Below, piece by piece: positions 5,209-7,859 of a stretch of DNA of 7,859 nt. How positions within the stretch are numbered: the first letter of the stretch is position 1; the number at the start of each line of letters is the position of its first letter. Made by a program: the position numbers and the translations under genes. This DNA comes from JBCDBL01 sp039183635 (lineage in GTDB: Bacteria > Pseudomonadota > Alphaproteobacteria > Caulobacterales > Parvularculaceae), in the NCBI GenBank assembly GCA_039183635.1, contig JBCDBL010000155.1, positions 1 to 7,859 of the forward strand. Direction: 5' to 3'. The notes under the pieces are model-generated. The model did no database searches. It saw only the letters and a program-made list of their open reading frames with translations, and was not told the origin of the DNA.

Positions 5209-6309
5209 ATGCGCCCTACGCGCCCGATTGCGACATCCAAGCTGAACAGCGTCCTTGTGGGCGACTGTATCGAGACGATGCGCGCGCTGCCGGATCGCTG
5301 CGTCGATCTCGTTTTCGCCGACCCGCCGTATAATCTTCAGCTTGGCGGCGACCTGAAACGGCCGGACAATTCCGACGTCAAGGGCGTCGACAACGATTGG
5401 GACAAATTCGCCTCCTTCGGCGCCTACGACGATTTCACCCGGGCCTGGATGGCCGAAGCGCGCCGGATTTTAAAACCGACCGGAGCGCTGTGGGTGATAG
5501 GCTCCTATCATAACATTTTCCGGGTCGGCTCCATTCTCCAGGATCTCGGCTATTGGATCTTGAACGACATCGTCTGGCGCAAGACGAACCCGATGCCGAA
5601 CTTTCGCGGCACGCGGTTCACCAACGCCCATGAGACCCTGATCTGGGCCGCCCATGGCGAGGGTGCTAAGTATAAATTCAATTACGACGCCATGAAAATG
5701 GCCAACGACGGCGTGCAGATGCGCTCCGACTGGACCATTCCTCTGTGTACGGGATCGGAACGCCTGAAAGGCAAGGACGGGGCGAAGGCGCATCCGACGC
5801 AGAAACCAGAAGCACTCCTCCACAGGGTGCTGCTCGCCGCATCTGCGCCCGGCGACATCGTGCTCGATCCGTTTTTCGGCACCGGCACCACCGGCGCGGC
5901 GGCCAAACGCCTCGGCCGCCAGTTCATCGGCATAGAGCGCGACACCGATTACGCCGAGATCGCAAGGACACGCATCGCACGGGTTCAGCCCGCCGCGCCG
6001 GAGGATCTGGCGGTGACGCCGTCGCGCAAGGCGCTGCCCCGGATCCCGTTCGGCTCCATTGTCGAGCGCGGCCTGTTGCAGCCCGGCGCTATTCTGCACT
6101 GCCCGCAAAAACGTCATGTGGCGCGGGTCCGCGCCGACGGGTCCCTCGCCGTGAAGGATGCGTCGGGCTCCATCCATCAGATGGGCGCCCATGTGCAAAA
6201 CGCTGAAGGCTGCAACGGCTGGACATTCTGGCACTTTGAAACCGACAGCGGCTATGCGCCCATTGACGTTTTGCGCCAACAGGTTCGCCAGGACCTGGCG
6301 GCGAACTGA
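5209..6309 (+). CDS. ccrM: CcrM-type adenine-N6 DNA methyltransferase (GANTC)
   Basis: This is the cell-cycle-regulated solitary methyltransferase that methylates adenine in GANTC after replication. The order of motifs marks a beta-class enzyme: catalytic DPPY (38-41, in FADPPYNLQ) near the N-terminus, then the target-recognition region with NPMPNFRGTRFTNAHETLIWA, then the SAM-binding DPFFGTGTTG (220-229). The C-terminal region from about residue 270 (GSIVERGLLQPGAILHC ... GWTFWHFE) is a RAMA domain, the DNA-binding tail typical of CcrM. The length of 366 aa is close to Caulobacter CcrM. The start at 5209 was chosen for the GGAAGAGAG ribosome binding site 5 nt upstream; an in-frame GTG at 5164 would add 15 residues without support. 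No restriction enzyme gene is nearby, consistent with an orphan methylase. It lies 118 bp after rnhB, in a leader dense with its own GANTC sites. Confidence 0.96.
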   Translation: MRPTRPIATSKLNSVLVGDCIETMRALPDRCVDLVFADPPYNLQLGGDLKRPDNSDVKGVDNDWDKFASFGAYDDFTRAWMAEARRILKPTGALWVIGSYHNIFRVGSILQDLGYWILNDIVWRKTNPMPNFRGTRFTNAHETLIWAAHGEGAKYKFNYDAMKMANDGVQMRSDWTIPLCTGSERLKGKDGAKAHPTQKPEALLHRVLLAASAPGDIVLDPFFGTGTTGAAAKRLGRQFIGIERDTDYAEIARTRIARVQPAAPEDLAVTPSRKALPRIPFGSIVERGLLQPGAILHCPQKRHVARVRADGSLAVKDASGSIHQMGAHVQNAEGCNGWTFWHFETDSGYAPIDVLRQQVRQDLAAN

Positions 6310-6404
6310 CGCCGGCTTTCGCGCGTCCGCCCCTTGCGCCTTGATTTTTCGCCAGCGCGCCACATCTGTGAACGCGGGCGAAACACGATGACAAAGGGCG
6401 CTTT

Positions 6405-6701
6405 ATGACCGACGAGATCTCTATACGGCTTGAAGAAGACGGCGCGAAAGGCCGTTACATCGCCAGCATCGAAGGCCTGCCCGACGCGGAGATGACCTAT
6501 TCCCGGGTCAGCCCCAAGGTCATCATCGTTGACCACACCGGCGTCCCGGAGGATCTGCGCGGCAAAGGCGTCGGCGCGGCGCTGGCGGAGAACATCATTC
6601 GCGAGGCGCGGGAAAAAGAGTTCAAGATCATTCCGCTCTGCCCGTTTTTGAAGTCGCAATTCGACAAGAACCCAGATTGGGCGGATGTCTTGAACGGCTA
6701 A
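6405..6701 (+). CDS. YjdJ-type GNAT N-acetyltransferase (small)
   Basis: This 98-aa protein is a minimal GNAT-fold acetyltransferase of the PF14542 type (YjdJ-like, 'Acetyltransf_CG'). It shows VDHTGVPEDLRGKGVGAALAE (42-62), in which the LRGKGVG loop binds the acetyl-CoA pyrophosphate, and a C-terminal IIPLCPFLKSQFDKNPDW (75-92) with the family's conserved cysteine-proline. Members of this family lack the usual N-terminal GNAT strands, so the short length is normal. The substrate is not known. An AAAGGG ribosome binding site lies 6 nt before the ATG. The gene follows ccrM by 95 bp and is 28 bp ahead of the SDR gene, with which it is probably cotranscribed. It has no visible signal peptide or membrane segment. 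Confidence 0.88.
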   Translation: MTDEISIRLEEDGAKGRYIASIEGLPDAEMTYSRVSPKVIIVDHTGVPEDLRGKGVGAALAENIIREAREKEFKIIPLCPFLKSQFDKNPDWADVLNG

Positions 6702-6729
6702 GATCTTTCAAGTTTCAAAGGGGACGGCG

Positions 6730-7527
6730 ATGGCCCGGCTTCAGAACAAAACATGCGTGGTCACCGGCGCGGCCCGGGGCGTCGGCGCGGCGATCGCCAG
6801 GGCGTTCCGCGACGAAGGGGCCGATGTCGTCGTCACGGACAAGGACGCGGACGCCGGCGCGAAGACAGCCGCCGAGATCGACGCGCGGTTCGAGGTCCTT
6901 AACGTCGCCGAGGAGGCCGACTGGGCGCGCTTCCAAGACCGCTTCCCCGCCATCGACGTGCTTGTGAACAACGCCGGCGTGACGGGGTTTGAAGAAAGCG
7001 CGCGCGCCCACGACCCTGAAAACGCCGCCCTTGCGGATTGGCGGGCGGTGCACCGGGTCAATCTCGACGGGGCGTTCCTCGGCTGCCGGTACGCCATCAA
7101 AGCCATGCGCGCCGCCGGCGCGGGCGCCATCATCAACATATCATCGAGGTCCGGCATGGTGGGCGTGCCGGCCGCGGCGGCCTACGCCTCCTCCAAGGCG
7201 GCCCTGCGCAACCACACCAAAACCGTGGCGCTCTATTGCGCCGAACAGGGCCTTGACGTGCGCTGCAACTCGATCCACCCCGCCGCCATTTTAACGCCCA
7301 TGTGGGAGCCGATGATCGGAACGGGCCCGGACCGGGAGACCCGCATGGCCGCCTTCGTCGCCGATACGCCCATGAAACGGTTCGGCCTGCCGGAGGAAGT
7401 GGCCGCGATCGCCGTTATGCTGGCCTCGGACGAAGCGCGCTATGTCACAGGCGCCGAGTTTACGATCGACGGCGGCCTTTTGGCGGGCTCCGCCGCCTCC
7501 CCCGACACTGGCGACGAACGCGGGTGA
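6730..7527 (+). CDS. SDR family NAD(P)-dependent oxidoreductase
   Basis: This 265-aa protein is a classical short-chain dehydrogenase/reductase with a Rossmann fold. It has the cofactor loop TGAARGVG (12-19), a D-K-D at the end of the second strand (VVVTDKDAD) that favours NAD(H) over NADP(H), the structural NNAG (80-83), and a complete catalytic tetrad N111, S139, Y152, K156 (the last two in YASSK). The C-terminal GAEFTIDGG is the usual substrate-loop end. It resembles the cyclopentanol- or hydroxysteroid-dehydrogenase and glucose-1-dehydrogenase-like branches, but the substrate cannot be read from sequence. A short tail after TIDGGLLAG (SAASPDTGDERG) is slightly longer than usual. The ribosome binding site AAGGGG is 6 nt upstream of the ATG. 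It follows the GNAT gene by 28 bp and appears to end the operon. Confidence 0.94.
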   Translation: MARLQNKTCVVTGAARGVGAAIARAFRDEGADVVVTDKDADAGAKTAAEIDARFEVLNVAEEADWARFQDRFPAIDVLVNNAGVTGFEESARAHDPENAALADWRAVHRVNLDGAFLGCRYAIKAMRAAGAGAIINISSRSGMVGVPAAAAYASSKAALRNHTKTVALYCAEQGLDVRCNSIHPAAILTPMWEPMIGTGPDRETRMAAFVADTPMKRFGLPEEVAAIAVMLASDEARYVTGAEFTIDGGLLAGSAASPDTGDERG

Positions 7528-7591
7528 GCTCAGCATATCTGTGCTTCATATATAATTTTACAGCGTATAAGTCTTTTATTTTTCAGCCGCA

Positions 7592-7618
7592 TTCAGACTG
7601 CATCAGCAGTCCTCTGAA
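7592..7618. other. Bulged hairpin downstream of the SDR gene
   Basis: TTCAGACTGC (7592-7601) pairs with GCAG (7606-7609) and, after a 3-nt bulge, TCTGAA (7613-7618), with an ATCA loop; the inner GACTGC/GCAGTC stem is perfect over 6 bp. It lies 65 bp after the SDR stop in an AT-rich stretch. It could end the operon's transcript, but there is no T-tract after it. Confidence 0.35.
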
Positions 7619-7640
7619 ACTTTGTCCCTGGAGCATTTTC

Positions 7641-7665
7641 CGACCAAGCGGTTGCGGTTTGGTCG
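7641..7665. repeat. Hairpin next to the IS481 insertion site
   Basis: CGACCAA (7641-7647) and its exact inverted copy TTGGTCG (7659-7665) enclose an 11-nt loop. The preceding GGAGCATTTTC gives the impression of a dispersed intergenic repeat unit. The last base of the 3' arm is the first base of the GCTAGC target, so the insertion sequence landed at the foot of this hairpin. It could alternatively be the terminator of the SDR transcript. Confidence 0.45.
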
Positions 7666-7670
7666 CTAGC

Positions 7671-7859
7671 TGTGGTGTTTCAATAGGTTATCCATTCGGG
7701 CCTGACCGGGGAGACTGACGTTACCAAGCTTCAGACATCCTTGGAGGACAGCCCGAATGAACATCCACAAGAATGCTCGTTTAACGCCGCTGGGTCGAGA
7801 ACGGATAGTGAAGATGATGCTGAGCGGGCAAGACGCCGCAGGCCGCCGCCCGCGCCGCA
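7671..7859 (+). mobile_element. IS481-family insertion sequence, left end (runs off window)
   Basis: The element begins at TGTGGTGTTTCAATAGGTTA (from 7671), a terminal sequence like that of IS481 (TGT...TTCAATAGGTT). Directly before it is GCTAGC (7665-7670), which fits the known NCTAGN target preference of IS481-family elements and is probably one copy of the target duplication. The transposase frame opens at 7757. The right end is outside the window, so the duplication cannot be confirmed here. Confidence 0.75.
7757..7859 (+). pseudogene. IS481-family transposase, N-terminal part, apparent frameshift
   Basis: The reading frame opens with MNIHKNARLTPLGRERIV, the characteristic N-terminus of IS481-family DDE transposases, which begins the helix-turn-helix region that binds the element's ends. 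GGAGG (7743-7747) lies 9 nt upstream of the ATG. After SGQ (codon 25, ending 7831) the frame reads DAAGRRPRR, unlike the family. Skipping one base (G7832) gives TPQAAARAA to the window edge, which is the expected helix-turn-helix continuation. So one extra base near 7832 seems to break the gene. The rest, including the DDE catalytic core, is not in the window. If the base is a sequencing error, this is an ordinary intact transposase. Confidence 0.65.

Noticed and set aside
5470..6363. Minus-strand frame of 297 codons opposite ccrM
   Set aside because: It overlaps a certain ccrM and has no recognisable motif; it is an antisense shadow.

Overview
The window looks like a piece of an alphaproteobacterial chromosome, GC-rich over most of its length. 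Four signals agree on this: an rnhB-ccrM gene pair preceded by a perfect CtrA box (TTAA-N7-TTAA), a cluster of GANTC sites in front of the CcrM-type methyltransferase gene, an alphaproteobacterial LexA/SOS box (GTTC-N7-GTTC), and a classical Fur box. A classical Fur box together with CtrA and CcrM fits a Caulobacterales-, Hyphomonadales- or Parvularculales-like bacterium better than Rhizobiales, where RirA and Irr usually replace Fur; this placement is inference. Both window ends are insertion sequences.

Layout. Positions 1-110 (minus strand) hold the first 36 codons of an IS5-family transposase. Positions 111-460 have no gene but carry dispersed palindromic intergenic repeats and a strong hairpin that closes the next operon. 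Positions 461-1796 (minus) are a translationally coupled pair of nucleotide-sugar-type transferases (TIGR04283 GT2 followed by TIGR04282/DUF2064). Their upstream region contains a perfect Fur palindrome shared with a divergent plus-strand gene for an unrecognised 136-aa protein (1904-2314). A minus-strand gene for an unrecognised exported protein follows (2467-3072). The stretch from about 1850 to 3240 looks more AT-rich and less recognisable than its surroundings.

From 3243 all genes run on the plus strand. A PA0069-family radical SAM gene with a LexA box just upstream is broken by a single-base frameshift near 3926. Then come rnhB (RNase HII) and ccrM (GANTC adenine methyltransferase), with a CtrA box before the pair and five GANTC sites in 139 bp around the junction. 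This is the arrangement expected for cell-cycle-timed, self-sensing control of DNA methylation. A small YjdJ-type GNAT acetyltransferase and a classical SDR oxidoreductase follow.

The right edge is the left end of an IS481-family element that begins directly after a GCTAGC target at the foot of a hairpin. Its transposase reading frame appears to be broken by one extra base after about 25 codons.

No wholly new multi-gene system is evident. The best leads are the Fur-box gene of unknown function with its possible co-control of the glycosyltransferases, the SOS-box/radical SAM link, and the density of GANTC sites before ccrM.
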